Part shown: one piece after another, positions 50,411 through 59,909 of the stretch
Position numbering within the stretch: position 1 is the first letter of the stretch
Layout: each line of letters begins with the position of its first letter
From: an uncultured Eubacteriales bacterium
Lineage (GTDB): Bacteria > Bacillota > Clostridia > Lachnospirales > Lachnospiraceae
Reading direction: 5' to 3'
NCBI GenBank assembly: GCA_900319795.1
Contig: ONPU01000012.1
Coordinates: forward strand, 28,195 to 92,194
Length of the DNA: 64,000 nucleotides
Program-made: the position numbers and the translations under genes
Notes under the pieces: model-generated
What the model was told of the DNA's origin: nothing
Databases searched by the model: none
The model's input: only the letters and a program-made list of their open reading frames with translations

Positions 50411-53400
50411 TCCAGCTTTCGATTGCTTCTGTCTCACCCTTCTTTGTTACTGTGAGAGAAGCTCCCGCAAGCTCTGTGCCCTGACCAAGTACCTGCTTGC
50501 TGATGGACACTTTGTTCAGAATATTAGTTATTGTTCCACCGGATGTCACAGCAATTGCACCGGGTGATCCATAAGAAACAGTATATCCTGGATGTCCGGA
50601 AATCTCTTTAACAACATATGTAATCTTGGTTGCGCCATCATCAGCATACATAGGTAGATCCTTAAATGTAGCTTTCCATGGCGTGCTTTCACCCATCTCA
50701 TCTGTAGCGCCGTCAAGTACTACACTATCTATCGGTTCTGCATCTGCCGCTGAACCGGATACAAATACGCCAAAAGTTACGCTAGGAATCGCCGGCATCG
50801 CTTCACTTCCGGTCGTTCCATCGGCTTTCTGCCATACTTTCTGAGCACTCACATCAACCGTGGGTGTCGGTCCTACTGTCGGTGTAGGTGTCGGTCCTAC
50901 TGTCGGTGTCGGAGTAGGTGTTTCCGTCGGTGTTTCTGTCGGCGTTTCCGTCGGCGTTTCCGTCGGTGTCGGTGTTTCCGTCGGTGTTTCCGTCGGTGTC
51001 GGCGTTTCCGTCGGTGTCGGTGTTTCCGACGGTTTATATGTGTTAGTAATGGTTACGAATTTTGTAGCACCACCTGCTACTGTTGCATCTGTTTTCCCAT
51101 TTGTTACCGTTAATTCATATCCTGTAATACTATTATTTTCATCATCAATCTCTTCAACTTTATATACTCCAGGAGACAATTTTTTAATCTCATAGCTACC
51201 AACACCCGTAATCTCTAACTCATGTGGTTTAGAGTCAGAATTGTGAGACAAATAGTGTAAACCACTACTGTCAGTTATCGTCTCATCATTATTAAAATAG
51301 TAGCTACGGGTTCCATCTTCATTGTCTTGATAAATGTAAAACCTATACTTCTTGCTCTTAGCCGCTTCGGGAGCATCAGCGTTTAGTCTCTTATTAATTT
51401 TTAACGACCCTGTTTGTGCATCAAAATGGCGTCCACGACGATAGAAGTGCCACTCTGTGGGACTATTAACAGTCCCACCGCACACAATCCAACCAGCACC
51501 ATTAAGCTGTTTAAACGTCTGTGCATTAGGAGCCAAGAACATACCCGCAGCAGTATCTGATGTTACTGAAGATGCATTAGGAATGTTAAAATAAATGTGC
51601 TCAAGAATTACATTGTTTACATCCAAAGAGTGCGGAGCATTTCGATGTTTGGCAGTTGATCCCGTTTCAGAACTAACACCATCCGGATGATTAGGCGTAA
51701 AAACTGTAAACTGGCTGACATCTACATGCCCAGAATCAGGGATATTTAGTACAATCGTCTGCCCATCTTTCTTATGAATTTGCAACCCATTGTTTTTACC
51801 CATATCCGACAAAATTAGGCTGCAATCAACGTAGATGGTTGTATTGTCCGGGAAAGCTGTTGTATCAAAATTAGCGCTTTTAGGCTGGAATGTTGTCTTC
51901 TGCAACATTTCAGATGACTTTTGCCTTACATCGTCAATCATCCCATTGACAAAGTTCGTTATTTCATCAAGATCGGTAGGTTTAACTTCCACCGTGTAAG
52001 TATCAACGTTATCTTGATTAATTTTATGCTTATCTATCTCCGTTTGCGGTGTGTATATATATGTATCAGCATTGTGGCCCTGTCCAAATGTTACTACTCC
52101 CTGAATTTCTCCGATATAGAAAGGCACATCACTAAACTTTTCAGTAGTATTAGTATCTTCAATATCAAAATTCGAATCATTATTATAATGATTAACAGCG
52201 CAATTTGTCTCAGAATGGCCTGACTGATTGTATGTATCTGCCACTACGCCAAATTCATGTGCGTCACCAAGAACCTCCTCCGGAGTAAGGGCAGGTTCGA
52301 GCTGACTGCCATCAAAAACAACAGGGAGAATCATCGTCTGAACACCTGTATCTTTATCAAGCTGTCCTTCTTTTCTTTGACCGCTTTTTATTGTGTATCC
52401 TGCAAGATACGGTATGCCATTTTTCTTCTGCTCTTCTAATTGTTGAGCAGCCTCCTGGATTGTCACATTTCCTTCAAAAAGAACCGCCTCAACACTTGTC
52501 CATGCATCAGAATAGTCGTCGGGTCCAAACGATGTTCCATCCTTTTTATACCATTCTGATATCGCATAAGAACCCACGCCTTCATTCCAGTTCACATTCG
52601 CTGGCGGAAGTTTATAATAATGCCAGCCCGTAGTAGAGCCTTGGCCACGAATAATGATTGTAGCAGGAGCAGATATACCAGTGTCAGAGCCCGTATATGA
52701 AAGATCTACTTCAAGTGTCTTTTTCCAATCCTTCTGCATCTTGAACACATATGGTTGCGTTGCATCTTTAATAAATTTATATCCTTCAAACTGGTCCTTA
52801 CCATTCCAGGATACAGCCCCCGTATAACTACTGCTGCCCCAGTCATACCCTAAGAATTCTCCTCCATTATTATTGCCTCGTACCACTCGTGCATAAACTG
52901 TGTGGATATCCGGGTCATATTCAACTGCGCGATCCTGAGCATACGGTCCCGAATTAAACATCCCACTTGTAATAGAGGCAGTACTAGTAGCTGGTTCAAA
53001 CGGCTCGCATCTCCATCCAATAATTTTGCCATCAGCATCCTTAAGATATACAAATACATGAGGATTAGAACTCTGAACATCAGCCGGCATACCAGGAAGT
53101 TTATTTCCTTCCTGATCATAGAATTCTAAAGAGTACGATAACTCCTGTGCATCCGTCACCCCAATCACATACTTCGCCCCACTGTACATCTCGACAGTCA
53201 GCGTCTCCTCACTGGTGAACGGCTTCAGGCTTGTAAGGAGCCAGTCTTTCTCGACCTGCTCTACCTTCACAAGCTCAGGATTGGAGAACGTCGCGTTCAT
53301 GACACGAGCGGCATCCGCATCAATCTTCAGAATTTCAAACAGACGGCTCAGAAGGATCTCAGACTCGCCCGCGATGCTGTAGGTGTATCCGTCATATGTG

Positions 53401-54776
53401 AAATCAACAGTATAGTTAATAGCGTATGTTGAGAAGCTGTCCGCGTCGAAGCTGATCTCTTCCGCGTTGACAACTTCCGCAGACTGTTCCGCCACGACAG
53501 TGGCCTGAATCTCATCTGCGTTCAGGTCTTCGAGAATCTGATCTGTAGAATCTGCTTCGGCAACAACATTCTCCTCTACCGGAAGGTGAATGACTGTGAC
53601 ATTTTCGGCATCTTCGACACCGAGGTCTTTAGTGAGCTGCTGCTGCAGGAAATCGAACTTCACCGAAACCTTATCGCTGTCCGGCTTAATTTCGACGAAT
53701 TCGTTCGGGATGATATTTCCTTCTTCATCTGCCTTCGGCTCAAGGAACGCAATATCATAGAGAACCGTATTATATTCATGATAAGTCGCTGCAGACTCAT
53801 CACCCTTCTGCGCAGCGATTTCTTCCGCCTGATTGTTCAGAGCTTCGAAGTATGCATCAAACGCGTTCGGGTTCTCGTCACGTGTAATTTCCTTAACAGA
53901 GAAAATGGCGTCGTCCGGAATTGCGGCTGCATCTTCCACCACGGCAGTGGCGACAAATCTTCCGGCGGGATCTTCATGGACATATTCTGTCTTCTGGTAC
54001 TCCACCGAATAGTGCAGCAGAATCTCCGTATCTGCCTTCACGTCCTCGAGACGAAGTTCAGTCACCTGTTCTCCGCCTACGATTGCATAATCATATTTGT
54101 ATGTTTCAATGTAATACCGATTAGATGTACCCTCAACGCGTACAGTGGAGGTTACGTCTTCCTCGATCGGCGAAACGCTCAGGTCCAGCTTCTCTTCAAA
54201 TGCCGGAACAGGCAGTCCGCTGAAGCTGTCGCTGATTGCTTTATTCTCGTCGCCGGTGACAGCAGTCATTGTAATCGAGAATGACTTTTTCTCTTCGGCT
54301 TTCGGTTCGGCAGCAGGTGTCTCCGTCGGCTCCGCCTCCTTCTCATCCGGCGTATCCGTCGGTTCAGCCGTCGGCTCCGCGCTCTCGGTCGGAGTCACTT
54401 CCTCTTCGGAATACTCCTCCTCGGGTGCTTCCGTCCCTTCCTCTACGGAAGAAGAGCTTGCGTCGGGCACCTCTTCCTCATTGGAAGAAGTCTCGTCTTC
54501 ATAGGACTCTTCCTCATAGGAAGCGTCTTCTGAAGATTCCTCTTCCGATGACTCCTCATAGGAGGCATCGTCTTGATTTTCCTCCGATGATTCTTCATTC
54601 TCAGCTGCCGTATCCTCGACAGCCTCGTCCTCCTCGATGACATCACTTTCAGACGCCGCTGCCGCTTCCGCGGTCGCCGCGCCGATCTGTTCTGCCGCAA
54701 ATGCAACCCCATTTGTTGTCAGAATCATAAGACATGCCATCAGTACTGCAACAAAACGTCTAGTCAGCTTATTCAC
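50403..54776 (-). CDS. Giant SpaA-repeat adhesin, N-terminal fragment
   Basis: 1457 aa. It starts at GTG (complement of 54774-54776) with GGAGGAG 9 bp away; the upstream ATG at 54809 has no ribosome binding site. A signal peptide (to about residue 28) is followed by a Glu/Ser/Tyr-rich region (30-130) and Thr/Pro. An N-terminal domain homologous to that at 40513-43476 follows (to about 480). A large ligand-binding-like region with lower GC than its surroundings spans about 540-1240. Then come TPTETP repeats (about 1245-1305), a Cna-B domain (to about 1425) and the start of a SpaA repeat. Translation stops at TGA after GETEAIESWTS. Intact, the protein would be about 3,700-3,800 aa. Confidence 0.82.
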   Translation of the reverse strand: MNKLTRRFVAVLMACLMILTTNGVAFAAEQIGAATAEAAAASESDVIEEDEAVEDTAAENEESSEENQDDASYEESSEEESSEDASYEEESYEDETSSNEEEVPDASSSSVEEGTEAPEEEYSEEEVTPTESAEPTAEPTDTPDEKEAEPTETPAAEPKAEEKKSFSITMTAVTGDENKAISDSFSGLPVPAFEEKLDLSVSPIEEDVTSTVRVEGTSNRYYIETYKYDYAIVGGEQVTELRLEDVKADTEILLHYSVEYQKTEYVHEDPAGRFVATAVVEDAAAIPDDAIFSVKEITRDENPNAFDAYFEALNNQAEEIAAQKGDESAATYHEYNTVLYDIAFLEPKADEEGNIIPNEFVEIKPDSDKVSVKFDFLQQQLTKDLGVEDAENVTVIHLPVEENVVAEADSTDQILEDLNADEIQATVVAEQSAEVVNAEEISFDADSFSTYAINYTVDFTYDGYTYSIAGESEILLSRLFEILKIDADAARVMNATFSNPELVKVEQVEKDWLLTSLKPFTSEETLTVEMYSGAKYVIGVTDAQELSYSLEFYDQEGNKLPGMPADVQSSNPHVFVYLKDADGKIIGWRCEPFEPATSTASITSGMFNSGPYAQDRAVEYDPDIHTVYARVVRGNNNGGEFLGYDWGSSSYTGAVSWNGKDQFEGYKFIKDATQPYVFKMQKDWKKTLEVDLSYTGSDTGISAPATIIIRGQGSTTGWHYYKLPPANVNWNEGVGSYAISEWYKKDGTSFGPDDYSDAWTSVEAVLFEGNVTIQEAAQQLEEQKKNGIPYLAGYTIKSGQRKEGQLDKDTGVQTMILPVVFDGSQLEPALTPEEVLGDAHEFGVVADTYNQSGHSETNCAVNHYNNDSNFDIEDTNTTEKFSDVPFYIGEIQGVVTFGQGHNADTYIYTPQTEIDKHKINQDNVDTYTVEVKPTDLDEITNFVNGMIDDVRQKSSEMLQKTTFQPKSANFDTTAFPDNTTIYVDCSLILSDMGKNNGLQIHKKDGQTIVLNIPDSGHVDVSQFTVFTPNHPDGVSSETGSTAKHRNAPHSLDVNNVILEHIYFNIPNASSVTSDTAAGMFLAPNAQTFKQLNGAGWIVCGGTVNSPTEWHFYRRGRHFDAQTGSLKINKRLNADAPEAAKSKKYRFYIYQDNEDGTRSYYFNNDETITDSSGLHYLSHNSDSKPHELEITGVGSYEIKKLSPGVYKVEEIDDENNSITGYELTVTNGKTDATVAGGATKFVTITNTYKPSETPTPTETPTPTETPTETPTPTETPTETPTETPTETPTPTPTVGPTPTPTVGPTPTVDVSAQKVWQKADGTTGSEAMPAIPSVTFGVFVSGSAADAEPIDSVVLDGATDEMGESTPWKATFKDLPMYADDGATKITYVVKEISGHPGYTVSYGSPGAIAVTSGGTITNILNKVSISKQVLGQGTELAGASLTVTKKGETEAIESWTS

Positions 54777-54820
54777 TTTTCGCTCCTCCGGTATAAAAAG
54801 ATTAGCCACCAGTTGTCTGG

Positions 54821-54907
54821 TTCAGGAAAAACAACTAAGAATCCCGGCTAAGCACAGACTTAGCCAAGACCCTGTTTCTTGCGCATATTTAGTTATTCTT
54901 TCCTGAA
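54821..54907 (-). promoter_or_regulatory. Long hairpin leader of the giant adhesin
   Basis: TTCAGGAAAAACAACTAA (54821-54838) pairs with TTAGTTATTCTTTCCTGAA (54889-54907). An inner GGCTAAG-cacaga-CTTAGCC stem (54846-54865) lies within. Unpaired GCGCAAGAAACAGGGTC remains inside. I do not recognise a known riboswitch. The structure ends 45 bp before the GTG start. Confidence 0.55.
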
Positions 54908-55174
54908 ATGGTCATTTCCCCTCAGAACTGACCTTGGATTTGAAAATAGTATAGCACAAATATAAGGAAGCCAAAAAAATAAGACCTTTTCGTGACCTTT
55001 TCATCTTAAATTTTGGCAATATTTCACAGTTTCCAAACGCGGAAATTGGGCAGTATTTCCAGTAAAAATCCGTCGAAAACCAGAAACCCTCTGTTTCGAT
55101 TTATTGAGATTGTTTTTGAAATATAATTTGTAATACAGTCGCCATTTGTGCGTATTACATTTTCACACATAAAA
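54908..55174. other. AT-rich upstream region of the giant adhesin
   Basis: No gene seen. TATACT (complement of 54948-54953) with TTTTGG 17 bp upstream is the likely adhesin promoter. The rest (to 55174) is AT-rich, with A- and T-tracts such as AAAAAAATAAG that may bend DNA. Confidence 0.4.
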
Positions 55175-55203
55175 ACAGCTGCGGGCACAAATCCCACAGC
55201 TGT
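55175..55203 (-). terminator. Terminator of the GGDEF gene
   Basis: ACAGCTGTGGG-atttgtg-CCCGCAGCTGT followed by TTTTAT on the minus strand. Confidence 0.85.
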
Positions 55204-55221
55204 CTCTCACTCGGTCCATTT

Positions 55222-56292
55222 TCAATACACAACCTTGTTACGTCCGCTTCCTTTTCCGATGTAAAGCTTGTCATCCGCCTCCTTGATGGCTTCATCCATG
55301 CTCTTGTGAAAGTCCACTTCGGTCAGGCCGTACGTCATTGTCACGCTGATGTCCGTTCCACCGGCATGGACGACATGATCCTGCACGGCCTGCCGCATAC
55401 GCTCCATCGCGATAAAGGCATGGTCGCCGTTGCAGTTCGGGAAGACCAGAAGGAACTCCTCTCCGCCCCACCGGGCGATAAAGGTATCACTGCGGCTGTG
55501 TTCTCTCATGACATCCGAAACCGCTTTCAGGACCACATCGCCGACATCGTGGCCATACTGGTCATTGACCTTCTTGAAGAAGTCGATGTCCCCGATCGCC
55601 AGACTCGCAAATGAAACCCCGTCCGTCTTCGAAAGATCCGCCAGATAGTCCAGCGCGCGCCTGCGGTTCCAAAGCCCGGTCAGCTGGTCGGTGTTGGCAG
55701 CCTGTCTGAGGCGGGTGTTGTATTTGATCAGCTTGTTTTCCGCTTCATTTTCCTTATGACTGTAATAATAGGAAATGAAGATGATCGCGCCGAACACTGC
55801 GGCGATATTTGTAATCTGCATCAGTTTGTCGAAGACGCTTCCGATCTCGGCCATCGGGCGGATCCCACCGTAGACCCAAATCAATATAATGCGCAGAAGC
55901 AGGAGTCCGGCTGCCAGGCCCACCTTCAACTGCAGAGATCCGAGCACCGCGAAAAAGGTGAGCATCAGGAGAATGATGTAGTAATTCTGCAGGCCTGCGC
56001 TCCAGCCGAAACACGGAATCATGAGCAGCGTCCACGCCAGTATATAGATAATGTAGAGAATCAGGGCAAGGCGGGTCCTCGAGTGGTAGGTGTGGAAGAA
56101 GAGTATGACATTTGCCGCAAGTAGAAGGACAATACGGATCCAGTTGTGTATCAGTACCTGCGGCCCCGCCCACATCAGATCCAGTATAAAAGCAGACAGT
56201 CCGACGAGATAAAGTACCCTCAATGAGACGATGACCTTCTTAGACTCGTCCTCCGCTTTTATATCCTTTTCGATCAGTTGAATCAGTTCCAT
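55222..56292 (-). CDS. Membrane diguanylate cyclase (GGDEF)
   Basis: A 356-aa protein. An N-terminal module with five to six transmembrane helices (residues 25-185) precedes a GGDEF domain (about 200-350). An intact GGEEF is in FIARWGGEEFLLVFP, and the substrate-binding TDQLTGLWNRR and DIDFFKKVND segments are present. No clear RxxD inhibitory site precedes GGEEF, as the sequence there is SRSD. It should make c-di-GMP in response to a membrane signal, opposite to the EAL protein at 2040-4973. Neighbouring surface-protein genes could be its outputs, but that is inference. Weak ribosome binding site. Confidence 0.9.
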   Translation of the reverse strand: MELIQLIEKDIKAEDESKKVIVSLRVLYLVGLSAFILDLMWAGPQVLIHNWIRIVLLLAANVILFFHTYHSRTRLALILYIIYILAWTLLMIPCFGWSAGLQNYYIILLMLTFFAVLGSLQLKVGLAAGLLLLRIILIWVYGGIRPMAEIGSVFDKLMQITNIAAVFGAIIFISYYYSHKENEAENKLIKYNTRLRQAANTDQLTGLWNRRRALDYLADLSKTDGVSFASLAIGDIDFFKKVNDQYGHDVGDVVLKAVSDVMREHSRSDTFIARWGGEEFLLVFPNCNGDHAFIAMERMRQAVQDHVVHAGGTDISVTMTYGLTEVDFHKSMDEAIKEADDKLYIGKGSGRNKVVY

Positions 56293-56556
56293 TTTATAAT
56301 TGCCTGTACGGATCCGGCTTAGGCCGGCGGTTCCTTTCTGGTCTTATTTCAGAAAACTATACAATTAATTTACAGTATTGGTCGGCATATTTCAAGTATA
56401 GCGTGCAAAGTCACGATTCATTTAAACTTCATGGCCGCTTTTCTTGCGCTTGCGTCCCGTTCCGTGTAAAATATATTATGTATATTTATCTTTAAATCAA
56501 AAGTTGAAAATGCATCGGCTGCTCTTCCGGTTCCACCCGGAGATATACAGAAAGAC

Positions 56557-59208
56557 ATGGTAAATGATATGAGAAATCAAGTCTCTTCTAATTTTAATAA
56601 GCGAAATGATTTCAGACGCTCCGGAAAGCTTCGGGGGCATGGAGGCTTCACGCTTGCGGAGCTTCTGATTGTGATTGCGATTATTCTGATTTTGGCGGGG
56701 TTCGGATTTGTGAATGTGATTGAGAACCAGAGAAGGCTCCACTTGAGGGAGATGGACGATACTGCCAGGCAGATTTTTATCGCGGCGCAGAATCATCTGA
56801 CGGTGGCGGAGGCCAGTGGGCAGTGGGATTATGAGAAGCTGTATAAAAAAGCCATCGAAGAAGATGATAACAAAGAAGATGAATATAATTTCTTTGGAGG
56901 ACGTAATTCCGGGGCCCATTCTATTTATACATGGCTTAAAACCGAATCAAACAGATATTATTATGTAACAAAAAACGATTTAAACTATGACACCGCAATA
57001 AAATATATTCTTCCTTTCGGCGCTATAGACGAAACTGTCAGAAATGGTGCTGGACAGTATATCATTCTCTATGACGCAAAAGCTGCAACAATTAATGGGG
57101 TTTTTTATACAGCAGACGGTTCGTTCAGCTTTAATGACGCAACCACTGTGTACTCAAAGTATATAAAAGACAAAGAGGAAAACTCCGACGCACGCAGAAC
57201 CCGTTCCAAACAAAAGCCTGTAATCGGCTGGTATGGGCCTGGTAAAGCGGAAGACGTGGATGACAGCGGGCTTTATCGTCCGATTGTAACTATAGAGAAT
57301 GCTGAAAATCTTGTACTCAACATCGTTGACCATAATGAAAAGAATAATGTCACTGGATCAAGTGATAAAATTAAAATTGTAATTAAAGGTCTTCAATCTA
57401 CAAGTACTTTTGAAACACTAATTCTTCAAGCCGGCAAAACTGCTAATGTCGAAGATGAAGCAAATCCAAAGTTCAAAAAACTTGATAAGCCAATCAACGA
57501 TTCAATTTGGTCGGCTAAGCTTGGCACCTATAAAGGAGAAGATTATAGTGCATGGAATTATCGCGTATACCTTGATAGTGTTACAATGAAAAACAGACAT
57601 TTTGCAGATATTTTCGGCTCAGCTGGTTTTATCCCCGGCGAAGATATCGAAATCACTGTTTCCATTGTCAAAGAAAGTGGAGGAGTATCCAAGGAGTCCA
57701 AATCTGCAGTTGTCAAGACTAACAGCCTGTTCGGTTCGTTAACTTCTTCCGCCAGCAATAATTCCGCAACTATTGTCAACGGACGACACCTGCAGAATCT
57801 GTCTTATGATATTTCTCATGTAGGCTATAAAAATAACAAAACCGATTCTGCAGACCCAGACCTTAGCATCCCTAATGCCAGCATTAACTATAGCATTACA
57901 TGGAATGATACACGTACTCTTGCAGTTAACGAAGACCCCGTTGATTTTATTCGAAGAGTGGATAAATCGGGTTATTGTACCAAAACTGATGATAAAGTCT
58001 GTGTTTATAATTACGGAAGCGACGAGGTAAATCAAGGGAAGGAACAATTCAGTTCCATTAGGAACAAGAATCTAACATCCATCTCCGGCAACATGAATGA
58101 TCTTATCAACTTTGATATCATAGAAGATCCGTCTTCATCAGGTGCTGGACTGGTTGCAAAGACAGAATCCAGTACATTCTCTATAGAAAACCTCAAATTA
58201 ATCAATCCCAAGATCGAGGGGGCTTCCACTAACACCGGAGCTTTTGTTGGTACGGCGGATAATTCATTAACTCTGACTTCCTGCGCAGCATATAATGCAG
58301 CTTATAAAGATGAAAAATGGGAAGATTTTGATAATAGTTCTCAGACACTTTGTATTTCCTCTTCCAGCGGCAGTGTCGGCGGACTAGTTGGAAATATGAA
58401 GGCAGGAACTATTACAAACAGTGTTGCGTCTCTTTATGTCAAAGCCTCCGGAACTACATCCGGTGACGCCGGTGACGCCGGCGGCCTAGTCGGCACCTGC
58501 ACGGGTTCTGTAAACATCACTGACAGCTACGTTGGCGGTCATACAGCCGGCTCTGCGACTTCAGATATTGACCTGATCGGATATTATCAAGGTGTCACTA
58601 CTGGCACCGAACGCGGTCGCTATAATATCATCTCAGCCGGCGGTGCTGCCGGCGGTCTGATCGGCTCTTATGCCGACGGGAAAATTACAAACTGCTATTC
58701 GACTTGCTCTGCAAACGGGAAGACTGCAGCCGGAGGATTTATTGGAAATGCCGCAGGCGGAAAAATCGAGAACGCTTACTGCACTGGCCGGATTGGCGGC
58801 GATGGGACAAAGGGAGCATTTATTGGCTCCAGCACATCAACAATCTCAATCTCTACTGACGCTAACAAGCAGAGTTACTATTTCCAGATTATCAATAATG
58901 ATATGCCGGCCCTCGGTTCCAGTGCAAAAAATATTACTACAGTAAAGGCCATTGATGAGAACCTGAATTCATATAACTTATTTACAGATTTCACCGAAAG
59001 TGAAAATGCTAACGCCTATGATGCCGGTTTAGCAAGGATCTATGGAGAGAATCACTACACTCTGAAGACAATTAATTCAACCGGCAATGATACTTCACAC
59101 GCACTCTCCGGCAAGGCAGCCGAAAACGCCCCCGAGTGGCTCACCACCCACTACGGCGACTGGCCGGCACCGGAAACGCTCGTTGTCAACGTTCCCGCGG
59201 ACTCATAA
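56557..59208 (+). CDS. Giant type IV pseudopilin-like protein with GLUG repeats
   Basis: 883 aa. The class III leader with GFTLAELLIVIAIILILAGF (residues 30-49) is a prepilin peptidase site plus pilin helix, with Glu at position 5 of the mature form. Ordinary pseudopilins are 150-200 aa; here a large C-terminal extension contains GLUG-type repeats (VGGLVGNMKAGTITNSVA, GGLIGSYADGKITNCYS, GGFIGNAAGGKIENAYC; about 605-770), known from surface adhesins. The middle is lower in GC. No pilus assembly ATPase, prepilin peptidase or other pilin is nearby, so it would rely on a remote system. The start at 56557 is uncertain; an ATG at 56569 is the alternative. Confidence 0.82.
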   Translation: MVNDMRNQVSSNFNKRNDFRRSGKLRGHGGFTLAELLIVIAIILILAGFGFVNVIENQRRLHLREMDDTARQIFIAAQNHLTVAEASGQWDYEKLYKKAIEEDDNKEDEYNFFGGRNSGAHSIYTWLKTESNRYYYVTKNDLNYDTAIKYILPFGAIDETVRNGAGQYIILYDAKAATINGVFYTADGSFSFNDATTVYSKYIKDKEENSDARRTRSKQKPVIGWYGPGKAEDVDDSGLYRPIVTIENAENLVLNIVDHNEKNNVTGSSDKIKIVIKGLQSTSTFETLILQAGKTANVEDEANPKFKKLDKPINDSIWSAKLGTYKGEDYSAWNYRVYLDSVTMKNRHFADIFGSAGFIPGEDIEITVSIVKESGGVSKESKSAVVKTNSLFGSLTSSASNNSATIVNGRHLQNLSYDISHVGYKNNKTDSADPDLSIPNASINYSITWNDTRTLAVNEDPVDFIRRVDKSGYCTKTDDKVCVYNYGSDEVNQGKEQFSSIRNKNLTSISGNMNDLINFDIIEDPSSSGAGLVAKTESSTFSIENLKLINPKIEGASTNTGAFVGTADNSLTLTSCAAYNAAYKDEKWEDFDNSSQTLCISSSSGSVGGLVGNMKAGTITNSVASLYVKASGTTSGDAGDAGGLVGTCTGSVNITDSYVGGHTAGSATSDIDLIGYYQGVTTGTERGRYNIISAGGAAGGLIGSYADGKITNCYSTCSANGKTAAGGFIGNAAGGKIENAYCTGRIGGDGTKGAFIGSSTSTISISTDANKQSYYFQIINNDMPALGSSAKNITTVKAIDENLNSYNLFTDFTESENANAYDAGLARIYGENHYTLKTINSTGNDTSHALSGKAAENAPEWLTTHYGDWPAPETLVVNVPADS

Positions 59209-59234
59209 TGAACCATTTCTCAAACACCTTATAG

Positions 59235-59278
59235 AAAAGAAACCAGTCTCTCCCGTTCTGGGTGACTGGTTTCTTTTT
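59235..59278 (+). terminator. Terminator of the pseudopilin gene
   Basis: GAAACCAGTC..GACTGGTTTC stem followed by TTTTTGTC, just after the stop codon at 59206-59208. Confidence 0.85.
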
Positions 59279-59471
59279 GTCAATTCTCAGCTCGTTTTTA
59301 TACTAATAAAATATCGAATTATTAAGTTGGTAATATTGCCCAATTTCGTTCCGCATTCTTTGTCGGAACTGTCAATTGATTTTCACCTCGGATCGAGAGA
59401 TAATTTTCACACGCTCCTCAAAAGGTCCGTTGCTTACAGACAGTTTCGTTTCCATCGCGGAGGTACAAAGC

Positions 59472-59909
59472 ATGAACATAGACACGAAGATCCTCTTAGA
59501 CGAAATTGAAAAAAGATTAGAGCCGAAGTTTGATCACCTGTACCATTCTCTAAAGTCAGAGATTGTTGAAAACAGAAAACAAATTGAAGAAAACAGAAAA
59601 GGAATTGAAGAGAACAGCTCTTCTATCTCTGAGATCAAGCTCTCTTTAGAAAACGAGATCCGGCCTGCTATCTCAGAGATCAAGCTCTCTTTAGATAACG
59701 AGATCCGGCCCGAAATCAAAGATCTCCGGCTCTCATTAGAAAATGAGATCCGACCCAAGATCAATCTGCTCGCCGAAGGTCATTCTATCCTCAATCGAAA
59801 GCTCGATCAAATCATTTCCCGCGAAGATGAGAATGACCTCGCAAAGCTTCACATTTCAGTTCTGGAAACCAGAGTTGACAGGCTCGAGGAAGCGGTCTTC
59901 ACCAATTGA
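59472..59909 (+). CDS. Small coiled-coil protein with 15-residue repeats
   Basis: 145 aa, no signal peptide and no named family recognised. It is almost entirely helical and heptad-like. Three consecutive 15-residue repeats (EIKLSLENEIRPAIS, EIKLSLDNEIRPEIK, DLRLSLENEIRPKIN; about residues 55-99) follow a KQIEENRKGIEEN segment, so the gene has grown by 45-bp duplications. The chosen ATG has GGAGG 8 bp upstream; the longer frame from 59376 lacks one. Its last 11 bp overlap the convergent gene. Function unknown. Confidence 0.72.
   Translation: MNIDTKILLDEIEKRLEPKFDHLYHSLKSEIVENRKQIEENRKGIEENSSSISEIKLSLENEIRPAISEIKLSLDNEIRPEIKDLRLSLENEIRPKINLLAEGHSILNRKLDQIISREDENDLAKLHISVLETRVDRLEEAVFTN

Noticed and set aside
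54777-54945. Adhesin leader as a c-di-GMP (GEMM) riboswitch
   Set aside because: The GNRA-receptor and GGGACGCAAAGCC-like core could not be found; only a long hairpin is evident.
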